Made by a program: the position numbers and the translations under genes. The notes under the pieces are model-generated. The model was given only the letters and a program-made list of their open reading frames with translations. It made no database searches and had not been told where the DNA came from. Shown one piece after another: positions 7,193-15,941 of a stretch of 35,110 bases of DNA; the stretch's first letter is position 1; every line of letters starts with the position of its first letter. Source of the DNA: CAZYPU01 sp049642705. GTDB taxonomy: Bacteria > Omnitrophota > Gorgyraeia > JABMRN01 > RBG-13-46-9. Where the stretch lies: positions 1 through 35,110 of the forward strand of contig JBARPB010000012.1 in assembly GCA_049642705.1 (NCBI GenBank), given 5' to 3'.

Positions 7193-8653
7193 TTAGATCT
7201 CCTTTTCGTCCTTAGTAGGTTGATTTTCCAATTTCTTCCTGAGTATTTCGTTGACCTTCTGTGGATTGGCCTTACCCCTGGTCTTACGCATAACCTGCCC
7301 GACAAGAAACGTAAGGGCGTTTTTCTTTCCTTTTTTGTAATCGCTTGCGGATTTTTCGTTTTCCGCTAAAACGCCCTCGACAAGAGAGGTAAGTTCCCTT
7401 GGGTCCTTTATCTGCTCAAGACCCTTTTCCTCAACTATTTTTTTCGGCGATGCCCCTGTTATAAAGACCTCCGGCAGTATCTCCTTGGCGATTTTGCCGG
7501 TAATCTCTTGGGCGTGAATCAGCTTGATAATCTCGGCGAGGTGCAAGGGCTTAAAGCGTGTCTCGCCGATAGAGTTTTTTCTCTCGTTCAGGATCGACGC
7601 TATATCCCCTAACAGCCAATTCGCTATTTCCTTCGGGCTCTTTAGGAGACGTGCGGTTTCCTCGAAAAATTCCGCTACCTCCATATCGCGCGTCAATACG
7701 TCCGCGTCGTATTCGCTAAGCGCGTACTCGGACATAAGGCGTTTCTTCTTCGCCTGCGGCAGTTCCGGCAAGGAGCCCCTTATCCTTTCTACCCGGTCTT
7801 TATCGACGGTGAACGGGACCAGGTCCGGTTCGGAAAAATAACGGTAATCGTGCGTTTCTTCTTTTGTCCTCATCGATACGGTTATCGCCTTTGCCTCGCT
7901 CCAGAGACGCGTCTCATGGACTATTTTCTCTCCTTTTTGCAATAATTCGGTCTGCCTCTGGGCTTCATAGGAAAGCGCGTCCCTTACGGCCTTAAAGGAA
8001 TTCATGTTTTTGAGTTCCGCCTTTACGCCGAGCGTCCGTTCTCCGGCGCGCCTTACGGATATATTGGCGTCGCAGCGCAGGCTCCCCTCTTCCATATTGC
8101 AATCGGATACGCCGAGGTAAAGCAATATGGATTTTAAGTCTTGAAGATATACCCCCGCTTCGTCCGGGGAGCGCATATCGGGTTCGGTTACGATTTCGAG
8201 AAGCGGGACGCCGGCCCTGTTTAAATCAACATAGCTTAAGCCTTTGCCGGCGTCATGTATGAGTTTTCCGGCATCCTCTTCAAGGTGAACCCTGTTTATT
8301 CTTATCTTCTTTTTTACGCCTTTGGACTCTATTTCTATAAAACCCGTGTAGGCAAGCGGTTTGTCATACTGCGATATCTGGAAATTTTTCGGCAGGTCGG
8401 GATAATAATAATTCTTCCTGTCAAATTTTATCAGGCCCTGTATTTTACAGTTTAAAGCAAGTGCCACCTTTAATGCGTAAAGGAATGCCTTTTCATTCAA
8501 AACGGGTAAAGCGCCCGGAAGCCCAAGGCACACAGGGCATGTAGAACTATTCGGCGGCAGGCCGAACTTTGTGCTGCATGCGCAAAACGCCTTGCTTTCT
8601 GTTAAAAGATGGACGTGCGCCTCCAGGCCGATTACTATTTCGTAATTACTCAT
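7193..8653 (-). CDS. gatB: Aspartyl/glutamyl-tRNA amidotransferase subunit B
   Basis: This subunit binds the misacylated Glu-tRNA(Gln) or Asp-tRNA(Asn) and phosphorylates the side chain, which is then amidated with ammonia delivered by GatA. The 486 residues match the usual length. The zinc-site cysteines (CACSTKFG, then STCPVCLGLPG) lie at about 23-45, the kinase cradle includes NRAGVPLLEIVTEPD and EEGSLRCDANISVR, and the C-terminal YqeY-like tail ends KKLENQ. Its start overlaps the stop of gatA by 4 nt (ATGA), indicating coupled translation. Confidence 0.97.
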   Translation of the reverse strand: MSNYEIVIGLEAHVHLLTESKAFCACSTKFGLPPNSSTCPVCLGLPGALPVLNEKAFLYALKVALALNCKIQGLIKFDRKNYYYPDLPKNFQISQYDKPLAYTGFIEIESKGVKKKIRINRVHLEEDAGKLIHDAGKGLSYVDLNRAGVPLLEIVTEPDMRSPDEAGVYLQDLKSILLYLGVSDCNMEEGSLRCDANISVRRAGERTLGVKAELKNMNSFKAVRDALSYEAQRQTELLQKGEKIVHETRLWSEAKAITVSMRTKEETHDYRYFSEPDLVPFTVDKDRVERIRGSLPELPQAKKKRLMSEYALSEYDADVLTRDMEVAEFFEETARLLKSPKEIANWLLGDIASILNERKNSIGETRFKPLHLAEIIKLIHAQEITGKIAKEILPEVFITGASPKKIVEEKGLEQIKDPRELTSLVEGVLAENEKSASDYKKGKKNALTFLVGQVMRKTRGKANPQKVNEILRKKLENQPTKDEKEI

Positions 8654-9990
8654 ATCTTTGGTTTGCGTTTATGAAAGCCCGTGTTTTTTTCAAACGTATA
8701 TGCAACCCTTATCAGCGTTTCTTCGTCAAACGGTTTCGCGAGGAGCTGCAAACCTATGGGTAAATCGTTTTTGGTAAACCCGCACGGTATGGATATGCCG
8801 GGAATACCCGCTAAGTTTGCGGGTATCGTAAATATATCTGATAGATACATGCTCAAGGGGTCCTTGATTTTTTCTCCTATTTTAAACGCGCTTGTAGGAG
8901 ACGTCGGCGTCAATACGACGTCGCATGCTTTAAAGGCCTCCATGAAATCGTTTTTAATCATCGTCCTTACTTTCATCGCTTTTAGATAGTACGCCTCGTA
9001 GTAACCGCTGGATAGAGAGTATGTCCCCAAAAGGATCCTCCTTTTGGCTTCGTCGCCGAATCCTTTTGTACGCGTCCTTGTGTGCATATCAATCATGTTT
9101 TTAGCGTCTTCGCGCAACCCATATTCGTCGCCGTCAAAACGGGCAAGATTCGAGCTCGCTTCCGCCGGAGCGATTATATAATAGCAGCTTACGGCATATT
9201 GTGTGTGCGGCAGGCTGACATCGATAAGTTCCGCCCCCAGGCTCCTCAAGATATCCTTGGACTCTGAAACAGCTTTTTTCACATCTCTCTCTATGCCGCC
9301 TTCGGGAAAATATTCTTTCGGTATGCCTATTTTTATTTTTTTGACGTCGTTTATAAGCGATTTCGTAAAATCCGGTACAGGCACCTTTGCGGACGTGGAA
9401 TCCATCTCGTCGTAACCGGAAATCACGTTAAGAAGCTCGGCAGAGTCGCTTACGTTCCTTGCAAGGAGCCCTATCTGGTCGAGGCTGGAGGCAAAGGCGA
9501 TTAAACCGTAACGCGAAACCCTGCCGTAAGTGGGCTTCATCCCCACAATGCCACAGAGCGCAGCCGGTTGCCTTATGGAGCCGCCCGTGTCCGAACCGAG
9601 CGCCATCGGGACCATCCCCGCCGCGACAGCACAGGCCGAGCCGCCGCTTGATCCGCCCGGAATTCGTTCTAAATCCCAGGGATTTCGCGTCGGGCCGTAA
9701 CACGAAGTTTCGCACGAAGAACCGAAAGCGAATTCGTCCATATTCGTTTTGCCGATGAGGGCAAAACCGGCGGCCTTTAGTTTCGTAATAACGGTCGCAT
9801 CGTAAGGCGGCTTAAAGCCCTTTAATATCTTCGAAGCGCACGTGGTGGGCTCATCCTTCACGCAGATGTTGTCTTTTATCGCGATCGGGGTGGCGGCTTT
9901 TTGCAATAAGTTTTCTTTATTAAGGTAAATTATCGCGTTTAGCTTCTTGTTGACCGCGTTTATTCTTTCCAGAGGAGATTTGATGTCCAT
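8650..9990 (-). CDS. gatA: Glutamyl-tRNA(Gln) amidotransferase subunit A (amidase)
   Basis: It hydrolyses glutamine and channels ammonia to GatB. The amidase signature catalytic triad is complete: Lys39 in PIAIKDN, cis-Ser114 in PGGSSGGSA and nucleophile Ser138 in GSDTGGSIRQPA; the spacing matches characterised GatA proteins. At 446 residues it is about 40 shorter than most, because the usual N-terminal helix is nearly missing and the sequence opens directly with SPLERINAVNKKLNAII. The ATG lies 1 nt after the gatC stop. It forms the heterotrimer with the flanking gatC and gatB. Confidence 0.97.
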   Translation of the reverse strand: MDIKSPLERINAVNKKLNAIIYLNKENLLQKAATPIAIKDNICVKDEPTTCASKILKGFKPPYDATVITKLKAAGFALIGKTNMDEFAFGSSCETSCYGPTRNPWDLERIPGGSSGGSACAVAAGMVPMALGSDTGGSIRQPAALCGIVGMKPTYGRVSRYGLIAFASSLDQIGLLARNVSDSAELLNVISGYDEMDSTSAKVPVPDFTKSLINDVKKIKIGIPKEYFPEGGIERDVKKAVSESKDILRSLGAELIDVSLPHTQYAVSCYYIIAPAEASSNLARFDGDEYGLREDAKNMIDMHTRTRTKGFGDEAKRRILLGTYSLSSGYYEAYYLKAMKVRTMIKNDFMEAFKACDVVLTPTSPTSAFKIGEKIKDPLSMYLSDIFTIPANLAGIPGISIPCGFTKNDLPIGLQLLAKPFDEETLIRVAYTFEKNTGFHKRKPKI

Positions 9991-9991
9991 A

Positions 9992-10294
9992 TTACTCTAT
10001 TATTTTTGGCACGCTGAAAAAATTATCCTTCCTTTTGGGCGCGTTCCGGAGGGCGTCTTCCGCCGGAAGAGAAGCTTTCGCAACGTCTTTTCTGAACACG
10101 TTCTTGAGAGTGTCTAACGGGTGGCTCGTCGGCGGGGTTTTTGAGGTGTCTAACTCGTTTAGCTTATTTATGTAATCCAGGATGTCCGCGATCTGCCGGC
10201 TGTATAGCATGAGTTCTTTATCGGTCAGGCTGATGCGCGAAAGCCTTGCAATGTCTCTTACGGTTTTATCATCAATCGTTTTCTTATCAGGCAT
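9992..10294 (-). CDS. gatC: Aspartyl/glutamyl-tRNA amidotransferase subunit C
   Basis: A small subunit that wraps around the GatA-GatB interface and stabilises the complex. The 100-residue protein has the expected helices (VRDIARLSRISLTDKELMLY, then SRQIADILDYINKLNELDT), an extended middle with SHPLDTLKNVFRKDV, and the C-terminal NAPKRKDNFFSVPKIIE typical of the family. It is the first gene of gatC-gatA-gatB-ctpA. The -10 box ends only 8 nt before the ATG, so the mRNA may be leaderless. Confidence 0.95.
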   Translation of the reverse strand: MPDKKTIDDKTVRDIARLSRISLTDKELMLYSRQIADILDYINKLNELDTSKTPPTSHPLDTLKNVFRKDVAKASLPAEDALRNAPKRKDNFFSVPKIIE

Positions 10295-10302
10295 ATAGCA
10301 TT

Positions 10303-10331
10303 AAATTACCATATATATTGTGAATTGTCAA
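10303..10331 (-). promoter_or_regulatory. Predicted sigma-70 promoter of gatCAB, leaderless geometry
   Basis: On the minus strand TTGACA (10331-10326), a 17-nt spacer, then TAATTT (10308-10303). Only 8 nt separate the -10 box from the gatC ATG at 10294, so transcription should begin within 1 to 2 nt of the start codon. No Shine-Dalgarno site is present. Confidence 0.7.
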
Positions 10332-10344
10332 TTCAAAGAAAGGC

Positions 10345-11175
10345 CTATTTCGGAAATACGCCGCTAAGAAGGGCAAAGTCTTGAAGCGAGAGTTCTTCGG
10401 CACGTGAGCGTGGATTTATTCCCGCTGCCTTAAGGGAGCGCGAGAGCACCCCTTTTTCGATTCCCATTCCGGAAAGCGAGTTAAGAAGGGTTTTCCTTCG
10501 CTGGCCGTAGGCGTTTTTGATGATTTCGAAAAATAATTTTTCATCTTTGACCCGGGCTTTCTTCTTTCGAAGTACGATGAGTTTTAAAAATGCCGATTCA
10601 ACCCCGGGGGCCGGATAGAAGCATCCCTTTCCTATCGTAAAGATGCGTTTTGGCTCGGTATAATACTGAACATATAGGCTTAAGCGCCCGATGTCTTTCG
10701 AGCCGGGCTTAGCCAGGATTCTATCCGCGACTTCTTTTTGAACGACAAAATAGATGCTTTTTATTAATGAAATATTGCTAAAAAGTTTTTCGAGTATCGG
10801 GCTTGTAATGTAGTACGGCAGGTTTCCGTAGACAATGACTTTTTTATTAGCGGCTAATTTTTTTATATCAACATCCAGGAAATCGTCTTCGATGAGGACC
10901 GCATTACCGGGGAGCTTCAGGCCGGTCTTTAGGATTTTTACGACTTTTTTATCTTTTTCGACGGCGAAAACCTTTTTCGCGCGCTCGGCGAGGCCGAAAG
11001 TCATCTCGCCGAAACCCGGGCCTATCTCGAGGACGGTATCGTCCGGGCCGATCTCGACGTTCCGGAGAATCTTGTCTTTTACGTTCTTATCTACGAGAAA
11101 GTTCTGCCCCAACCTCTTAAGGGGGCGAAAACCTGTTTTTTGCCACAGAGCTTTTAGTTCGTTTTTTGTTAGCAT
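10345..11175 (-). CDS. rsmA: 16S rRNA dimethyladenosine transferase
   Basis: It dimethylates two adjacent adenosines near the 3' end of 16S rRNA during 30S maturation. The 276-residue protein begins with the family signature RLGQNFLVDKNV, followed by SAM-binding motif I (VLEIGPGFGEMT, near 45), the acidic motif AVEKDKK, and the catalytic NLPYYITSPI near 120. The C-terminal helical domain includes GQRRKTLLNSL. Its start overlaps the end of pdxA by 7 nt. It is the last gene of the ppiC-surA-pdxA-rsmA group. Confidence 0.97.
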   Translation of the reverse strand: MLTKNELKALWQKTGFRPLKRLGQNFLVDKNVKDKILRNVEIGPDDTVLEIGPGFGEMTFGLAERAKKVFAVEKDKKVVKILKTGLKLPGNAVLIEDDFLDVDIKKLAANKKVIVYGNLPYYITSPILEKLFSNISLIKSIYFVVQKEVADRILAKPGSKDIGRLSLYVQYYTEPKRIFTIGKGCFYPAPGVESAFLKLIVLRKKKARVKDEKLFFEIIKNAYGQRRKTLLNSLSGMGIEKGVLSRSLKAAGINPRSRAEELSLQDFALLSGVFPK

Positions 11176-12128
11176 AACCTCGCCGCGAGCTTTATCGCTT
11201 CAATCATGGATGAGGGGTCCGCCTTCCCCCTTCCCGCGATGTCGAATGCCGTGCCGTGGTCGGGCGAGGTGCGTATAAAAGGAAGGCCCACGGTCAGGTT
11301 CACACCCTTCTCGAAAGCAACCATCTTAAGCGGTATGAGGGCCTGGTCGTGGTACATGCACACAACCGCGTCGAAGGCGCCTTTGTATGCTTTGTTAAAA
11401 AGCGCATCAGCGGGCAGGGGGCCGCTGATTCTTTTTATTTTTTTCTTTAAATACTTTACAGCGGGTGAGATTATCGCCTCCTCTTCCCTTCCCAAAAGCC
11501 CGCCTTCACCGGCGTGGGGATTAAGTCCGCAAACGCCGATCCGCGGGTTCCGTATTCCGAAAAACTTTTTCAATGCGTAATGGGTGTTTTTGGCTGTCTG
11601 TATGATTTTACCTCGGGTGAGGCGCCTCGGCACCTCCTTCAAAGGGACGTGCCTGGTTACGAGGCTTACCCTTAACGAATCGCCTACGAGCATCATCGTA
11701 ACGTTTTTTGATTTCGTAAGGTGGGCAAGAAGTTCGGTATGCCCGGCAAACCTAAAGCCGGCGGAGTTTATTGAGGCCTTGTTGATAGGGGCGGTAACAA
11801 GCGAGGCGCCTTTTATGATTTTTACCAACGCCAACCCCGCTAAAAGATATTCCACCGCCGCTTTGCCGAATAGCCCCTTTACCGCGCCGAAACGGAACTT
11901 CGCCGGCGGAACGTTCTCAAGGTCTATGAATTTAATGACGGGCGGGATATCTATTTTCAGACGTTTGGCGTTTTTCCGAAAGACCCGACGATCGCCTATG
12001 ATTATCGGAACGATTTTTTTCGCAAGGGATGGATGTCCAAGTGACTTTAAAATTATCTCCGGGCCGATTCCAGAGGGGTCTCCCGCGGTTATAACGACGG
12101 CCTTTCTACTTGAAGGCGATATACGCAT
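11169..12128 (-). CDS. pdxA: 4-hydroxythreonine-4-phosphate dehydrogenase
   Basis: An NAD-dependent enzyme of the DXP-dependent pyridoxal phosphate pathway. The 319-residue protein starts ITAGDPSGIGPEI and has TAPINKASI near 110 and the metal-binding histidines in AGHTELLA, NPHAGEGG and YHDQALIPLK. The C-terminus has TSPDHGTAFDIAGRGKADPSS. The ATG at 12128 lies 23 nt inside the 3' end of surA; no later start would keep the conserved N-terminus. The surA-pdxA-rsmA order is also known from proteobacteria. Confidence 0.96.
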   Translation of the reverse strand: MRISPSSRKAVVITAGDPSGIGPEIILKSLGHPSLAKKIVPIIIGDRRVFRKNAKRLKIDIPPVIKFIDLENVPPAKFRFGAVKGLFGKAAVEYLLAGLALVKIIKGASLVTAPINKASINSAGFRFAGHTELLAHLTKSKNVTMMLVGDSLRVSLVTRHVPLKEVPRRLTRGKIIQTAKNTHYALKKFFGIRNPRIGVCGLNPHAGEGGLLGREEEAIISPAVKYLKKKIKRISGPLPADALFNKAYKGAFDAVVCMYHDQALIPLKMVAFEKGVNLTVGLPFIRTSPDHGTAFDIAGRGKADPSSMIEAIKLAARLC

Positions 12129-13065
12129 TTTCTTTCAGGCGCTCGATCCACTTTTTCAACTTCTCTTGTGTTTTCTTGTTGTATAAAATCTGCTCAATAC
12201 GTTTTTTTGCCTCGTGGAATTCTATCGCCCTGGAATCCTTTTTTTCCTCGACCTTGAATATGTGGTATCCTAAATTTGTTTTCAAAATGCCGGATATCTC
12301 ATTTTCGTCCAGACTGAATACAAGGTCGTCTATCCGGCCCATCAACTCTCCCTCTTCAACCCATTCCATATCTCCGCCGGAAGCAGCGTACGGGCCTTCT
12401 GAATACTTCTCGGCAAGAAGCACAAAATCCCCGCCCTTCTCGATCCTGTTTAGAATTTCTTTCGCTGATCTAATAGCCGCCTCTTCCGAGCGGTTTTCGT
12501 TCACCCTGATAAGGATGGCCCTCAGTTTTACCTTCTTCGGCTCCCGGAACGTCTCCTTATTCTTTTCGTAATACAGTAGAATTTCATTCGGCGAAACCGA
12601 GATGTCTTTGCGAAGCTCCATCTCGATAAGGCGGTCCATCATAAGCCGTTCTCTAAATTTTCTTTCAAGGTCGCTTAAAACTATGTTTTCCATGACCAGG
12701 GTGCGTTCAAACTCTTTTTCATTCGGGAAGCGCTGCCTTACCTCGTCCATCCTTGCGTCCACTTCCCTGTCGTCAACCTCTACCTTCCTTCTCTTGGCCT
12801 CGCTTAAAAGGAGCTTATCATGAATGAGCCGCTCGAGCACGTTTTTCCATGCCTCATCGAGTTTACCGACGAGCTCCTGCCCGCTGTACAGATTCGCATA
12901 TTGTTCGTAGATGGGCGTGAAAATCCTGTCGATTTCGCCCTGCGTGATTATCTCGTCATTGACCACGACCAGTATTTTGTCTACGACCTCGGCGTGGGAG
13001 GCTCCGGCGAGTAGGAAAAAGGATACAAACAGATTAACAAAGAAGAGTTTGGTTTTTCCGGGCAT
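12106..13065 (-). CDS. surA: SurA-like periplasmic peptidyl-prolyl isomerase
   Basis: A periplasmic chaperone expected to escort outer-membrane proteins. The 319-residue precursor has a signal peptide (hydrophobic residues 7-24, ending GASHA). A SurA-type N-terminal domain (DKILVVVNDEIITQGEIDRIF) is followed by one parvulin domain at about 175-275 (KVKLRAILIRVNEN, FVLLAEKYSEGPYAASGGDMEWV, TNLGYHIFKVEEKK). Classical SurA has two parvulin domains; here there is one. It starts 3 nt after the related lipoprotein gene ppiC, suggesting the two arose by duplication. Confidence 0.92.
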   Translation of the reverse strand: MPGKTKLFFVNLFVSFFLLAGASHAEVVDKILVVVNDEIITQGEIDRIFTPIYEQYANLYSGQELVGKLDEAWKNVLERLIHDKLLLSEAKRRKVEVDDREVDARMDEVRQRFPNEKEFERTLVMENIVLSDLERKFRERLMMDRLIEMELRKDISVSPNEILLYYEKNKETFREPKKVKLRAILIRVNENRSEEAAIRSAKEILNRIEKGGDFVLLAEKYSEGPYAASGGDMEWVEEGELMGRIDDLVFSLDENEISGILKTNLGYHIFKVEEKKDSRAIEFHEAKKRIEQILYNKKTQEKLKKWIERLKENAYIAFK

Positions 13066-13068
13066 GGT

Positions 13069-13938
13069 TTATTCTTCGGGCTTTTCGGACGGCTCCCCCT
13101 CTGTGGATATGTCGTCCAGGAGCTTATCGTTAATGGAAATTTTTGCTTTTTCCTTAAGCTTTGCGACATACTGGTTAAAGAGGACCCGTTTTTTAAGCCT
13201 TTCGAGGGACTGCTTTATGGCATCGCGCACTTCGACGAGTTCTTTTACGCGGGGTTCCTTTCTTTCGGTGAGTTTTATGACGTGGTATCCGAACTTCGTT
13301 TTGACCACATCCGATGTCTCGTCGACTTGCATGTCGAAACAGGCTTCCTCGATTTCCGGCACGAGCTGTCCCCTCGTGAAATATCCGATATCGCCGCCGA
13401 TCTTTGCGGTCGGGTCAACCGAACGCGCGCGCGCCAGTTCTTCGAAATTCGCACCACTGGAAAGCTCCGCCAGGACATCCCTGGCCTCTCGGTCCGTCCT
13501 TACAAGGATGTGGGATGCGCGAAGCACTTCCGGCATGGCAAATTTTTCCTTATTCGCTTTATAATAATCCTCTATTTCCTCGTCGCTTATGGTGATTTCT
13601 TCCTCGACGTCGCTCTGCAGGAGGCGCGCTATCAGAATCTTTTTTCTGGCTTCCTCCATTACCTTTTTGACATCGGCGTCTCTGTCAAGTTTCTGCCTCA
13701 TGGCCTCGTTGTAGAGAAGTGTATCTATGATAACCTCGTCCAGGAACTGTTTTTTGTTCTTGTTTATGACATCCTGGTACCGCTTGGGCAGTTTCGATAT
13801 CCGGTCGTTGAAGTCCTTGAGCGTGATTGTGTGTTTCTGGTCTATGCGCGCCAATACCTCTTTATCGCTCGGTCCACCACAGCCGGCTAGCGAGGCAAGC
13901 ACTGCAAGTGATAGTATCAGTTGTATTTTGTACTTCAT
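13069..13938 (-). CDS. Parvulin-type peptidyl-prolyl isomerase lipoprotein (PrsA/PpiC-like)
   Basis: A 289-residue lipoprotein with signal MKYKIQLILSLAVLASLAGC and lipobox LAGC. A SurA-N-like helical region (about 45-125) precedes one parvulin domain at about 145-240: LRASHILVRTDREARDV, FEELARARSVDPTAKIGGDIG, and KFGYHVIKLTERK. The C-terminal helix and acidic tail end in PSEKPEE. It probably helps fold exported proteins at a membrane surface, alongside the SurA-like protein encoded next. It is divergent from mfd, and no Shine-Dalgarno site precedes the start. Confidence 0.92.
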   Translation of the reverse strand: MKYKIQLILSLAVLASLAGCGGPSDKEVLARIDQKHTITLKDFNDRISKLPKRYQDVINKNKKQFLDEVIIDTLLYNEAMRQKLDRDADVKKVMEEARKKILIARLLQSDVEEEITISDEEIEDYYKANKEKFAMPEVLRASHILVRTDREARDVLAELSSGANFEELARARSVDPTAKIGGDIGYFTRGQLVPEIEEACFDMQVDETSDVVKTKFGYHVIKLTERKEPRVKELVEVRDAIKQSLERLKKRVLFNQYVAKLKEKAKISINDKLLDDISTEGEPSEKPEE

Positions 13939-13947
13939 AATGGAGTT

Positions 13948-13976
13948 ATAGTAGCATAATAATACTGTCGATGCAA
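13948..13976 (-). promoter_or_regulatory. Predicted promoter of ppiC-surA-pdxA-rsmA, leaderless geometry
   Basis: On the minus strand TTGCAT (13976-13971), a 17-nt spacer, then TACTAT (13953-13948). Nine nt separate the -10 box from the ATG at 13938, which places the transcription start almost on the start codon. Confidence 0.6.
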
Positions 13977-13995
13977 GTATAATCCTCCTTTAAGT

Positions 13996-14023
13996 TTGCT
14001 TTTTCTACTATTTGCGGTAAAAT
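13996..14023 (+). promoter_or_regulatory. Predicted promoter of mfd, leaderless geometry
   Basis: TTGCTT (13996-14001), a 16-nt spacer, then TAAAAT (14018-14023). The -10 box ends 7 nt before the ATG at 14031. The only purine-rich stretch, GAGG, is 2 nt from the ATG, too close for a normal ribosome-binding site. Confidence 0.5.
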
Positions 14024-14030
14024 AGAGGCT

Positions 14031-15917
14031 ATGTTTGAAGCACTTAAGATTTACAAAGGGCAAACCATAAATCTCGAGGATACGTATAAGACCCTGACGG
14101 AATTCGGGTATACGCGGGTCAGTGCGATAACCGAGGAAGGCGATTTTAGCGCAAAAGGCGAAAATCTTTTTATATTTCCCGTTACGTTCGAATACCCCAT
14201 CCGGGTGGAGCTATTCCACAATAAAGTCGAAGGCGTCAAGACCATCGACGCTGTTTCGTACAAAACGATTTCCGACCACGAAATGGTTATTATCCTGCCG
14301 ATCAGGGACATGCTCAGGAAGCGTAAATACCGGCCCTCGAAAGCACGTAAAGAAATAGACCCCATCGATTCGTTTGTCGACATCGAGCCATCCGATTACG
14401 TCGTTCATGTTGATCACGGCATCGGCAGGTATTTAGGACTTGAGCGCCTGAAAACAAAAACGGGCTTCGAGGAACACCTGGTTATAGAGTATAAGAGCGG
14501 GGACAAGCTTTACGTTCCGTTTGACGATTTGCATAAGGTCCAGAAATACCTCGGGTTTGAAAAAAAGCCGCCGAGACTGTACAGGATGGGAAGCCGCAAG
14601 TGGTCCCTGGCAAAAGAGCGAGCGCGAAAAGGTGCCAGGGTTGTGGCCATGGAGATCCTGGAAATTCAGGTAAAAAGAAACATGATGAAAGGTTTTGCTT
14701 ATTCGGAGGACACGGACTGGCAGAATATTCTGGAGGGATTTTTTCCGTACAAAGAGACAAAGGACCAGCTGAAAGCCACCCTAGAGGTAAAGCACGACAT
14801 GCAGAAACCCAAACCCATGGACAGGCTCCTTTGCGGCGACGTGGGATACGGCAAGACCGAGGTGGCGCTGCGGGCCGCCTTCAAGGCCTGCATGGATAAC
14901 AAGCAGGTGGCTATCTTAGTGCCCACGACGATTCTGGCCGAGCAGCACTACGCAACCTTCACGGAACGCATGAAGGATTTTCCCGTGAATATCGGGATGC
15001 TCTCCAGGTTCAAGACGAAGGCGGAGCAGAAAAATATCCTCGAGGGCCTTGCCGCAGGCTCGGTCGATATAATAATCGGGACGCACAGGCTACTTTCCGA
15101 CGACGTAGGTTTTAAGGACCTCGGCCTTGTTATTATAGACGAAGAACAGCGTTTCGGCGTAAAACATAAAGAAAAACTAAAGCACCTCAGGCTCGTTGTC
15201 GACGTGCTTACACTGACTGCAACGCCTATCCCGCGCACCCTCTATCTTGCTTTGATGGGCGGGAGGGACATATCCGTCATAGACACGCCACCTTTAGAGA
15301 GGCTGCCGGTTAAAACATATATATCCGAATTCGACACCCGGCTTATAAAATCGGCGGTTAAAAAAGAAACAGCAAGAAAGGGCCAGATATATTTCGTCCA
15401 CAACAGGGTGCACGGGATAGAGAAGGTATCGGAGCGGTTAAAAAAATTGCTGCCTGAGGCACGCATTACCACAGCCCACGGCAGGATGAACGAGAAAGAA
15501 CTCGAGAAGACGATGGCCGAATTTATAAATGGGAATATCGATGTCCTTGTTTGTACCACTATCATAGAGTCCGGAATAGACATACCAAACGCCAACACAA
15601 TGTTTGTTAATAAGGCCGATATGTTCGGCCTCGCGGACCTCTACCAGCTGCGCGGCAGGGTAGGGAGGTTTAATAGGAGGGCCTTCTGTTATCTGATTGT
15701 GGACAGGATCGAAACCCTGACCGGCGACGTTCAAAAACGTCTCTATACCATAAAAAAATACCAGGAGCTGGGTTCCGGATTTAAAATAGCCATGCAGGAC
15801 CTTCAGATAAGGGGCGCCGGCAACCTGCTAGGGGTGGAACAGCACGGATTCATCGAGAGCGTCGGATTTGATTTGTATTGCAGGCTGCTAAGGGATGCGA
15901 TCGCGGCATTTAAGTAG
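14031..15917 (+). CDS. mfd: Shortened transcription-repair coupling factor (D2-RID-translocase)
   Basis: Mfd removes stalled RNA polymerase and recruits UvrA. Family members are usually 1050-1200 residues; this one is 628. Residues 7-85 (IYKGQTINLEDTYKTLTEFG, then FPVTFEYPIRVELF) match domain D2, the UvrB-like UvrA-binding part. The CarD-like RNA polymerase-interacting domain follows directly (DYVVHVDHGIGRYLGLE, near 120). Translocase domains show Walker A GDVGYGKT near 269, DEEQRFGV near 370, TATPIPRTL, ESGIDIPNANT and QLRGRVGR. D1, D3 and the C-terminal D7 are missing; the protein stops at RLLRDAIAAFK. Flanking sequence on both sides belongs to other genes, so no detached pieces lie nearby. 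It is the only plus-strand gene. Confidence 0.93.
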   Translation: MFEALKIYKGQTINLEDTYKTLTEFGYTRVSAITEEGDFSAKGENLFIFPVTFEYPIRVELFHNKVEGVKTIDAVSYKTISDHEMVIILPIRDMLRKRKYRPSKARKEIDPIDSFVDIEPSDYVVHVDHGIGRYLGLERLKTKTGFEEHLVIEYKSGDKLYVPFDDLHKVQKYLGFEKKPPRLYRMGSRKWSLAKERARKGARVVAMEILEIQVKRNMMKGFAYSEDTDWQNILEGFFPYKETKDQLKATLEVKHDMQKPKPMDRLLCGDVGYGKTEVALRAAFKACMDNKQVAILVPTTILAEQHYATFTERMKDFPVNIGMLSRFKTKAEQKNILEGLAAGSVDIIIGTHRLLSDDVGFKDLGLVIIDEEQRFGVKHKEKLKHLRLVVDVLTLTATPIPRTLYLALMGGRDISVIDTPPLERLPVKTYISEFDTRLIKSAVKKETARKGQIYFVHNRVHGIEKVSERLKKLLPEARITTAHGRMNEKELEKTMAEFINGNIDVLVCTTIIESGIDIPNANTMFVNKADMFGLADLYQLRGRVGRFNRRAFCYLIVDRIETLTGDVQKRLYTIKKYQELGSGFKIAMQDLQIRGAGNLLGVEQHGFIESVGFDLYCRLLRDAIAAFK

Positions 15918-15941
15918 CTTTGTCAGCGGACGGTCTTTCAA

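Noticed and set aside
12911..13564. A 217-codon plus-strand frame spanning the ppiC/surA junction
   Set aside because: It crosses two real genes in antisense and is very serine-rich, as expected of a shadow.
14031..15917. Mfd shortened by a frameshift, with missing domains nearby in another frame
   Set aside because: Upstream sequence is the divergent ppiC gene and downstream is the convergent argS; no D1, D3 or D7 motifs were seen in any frame around it.
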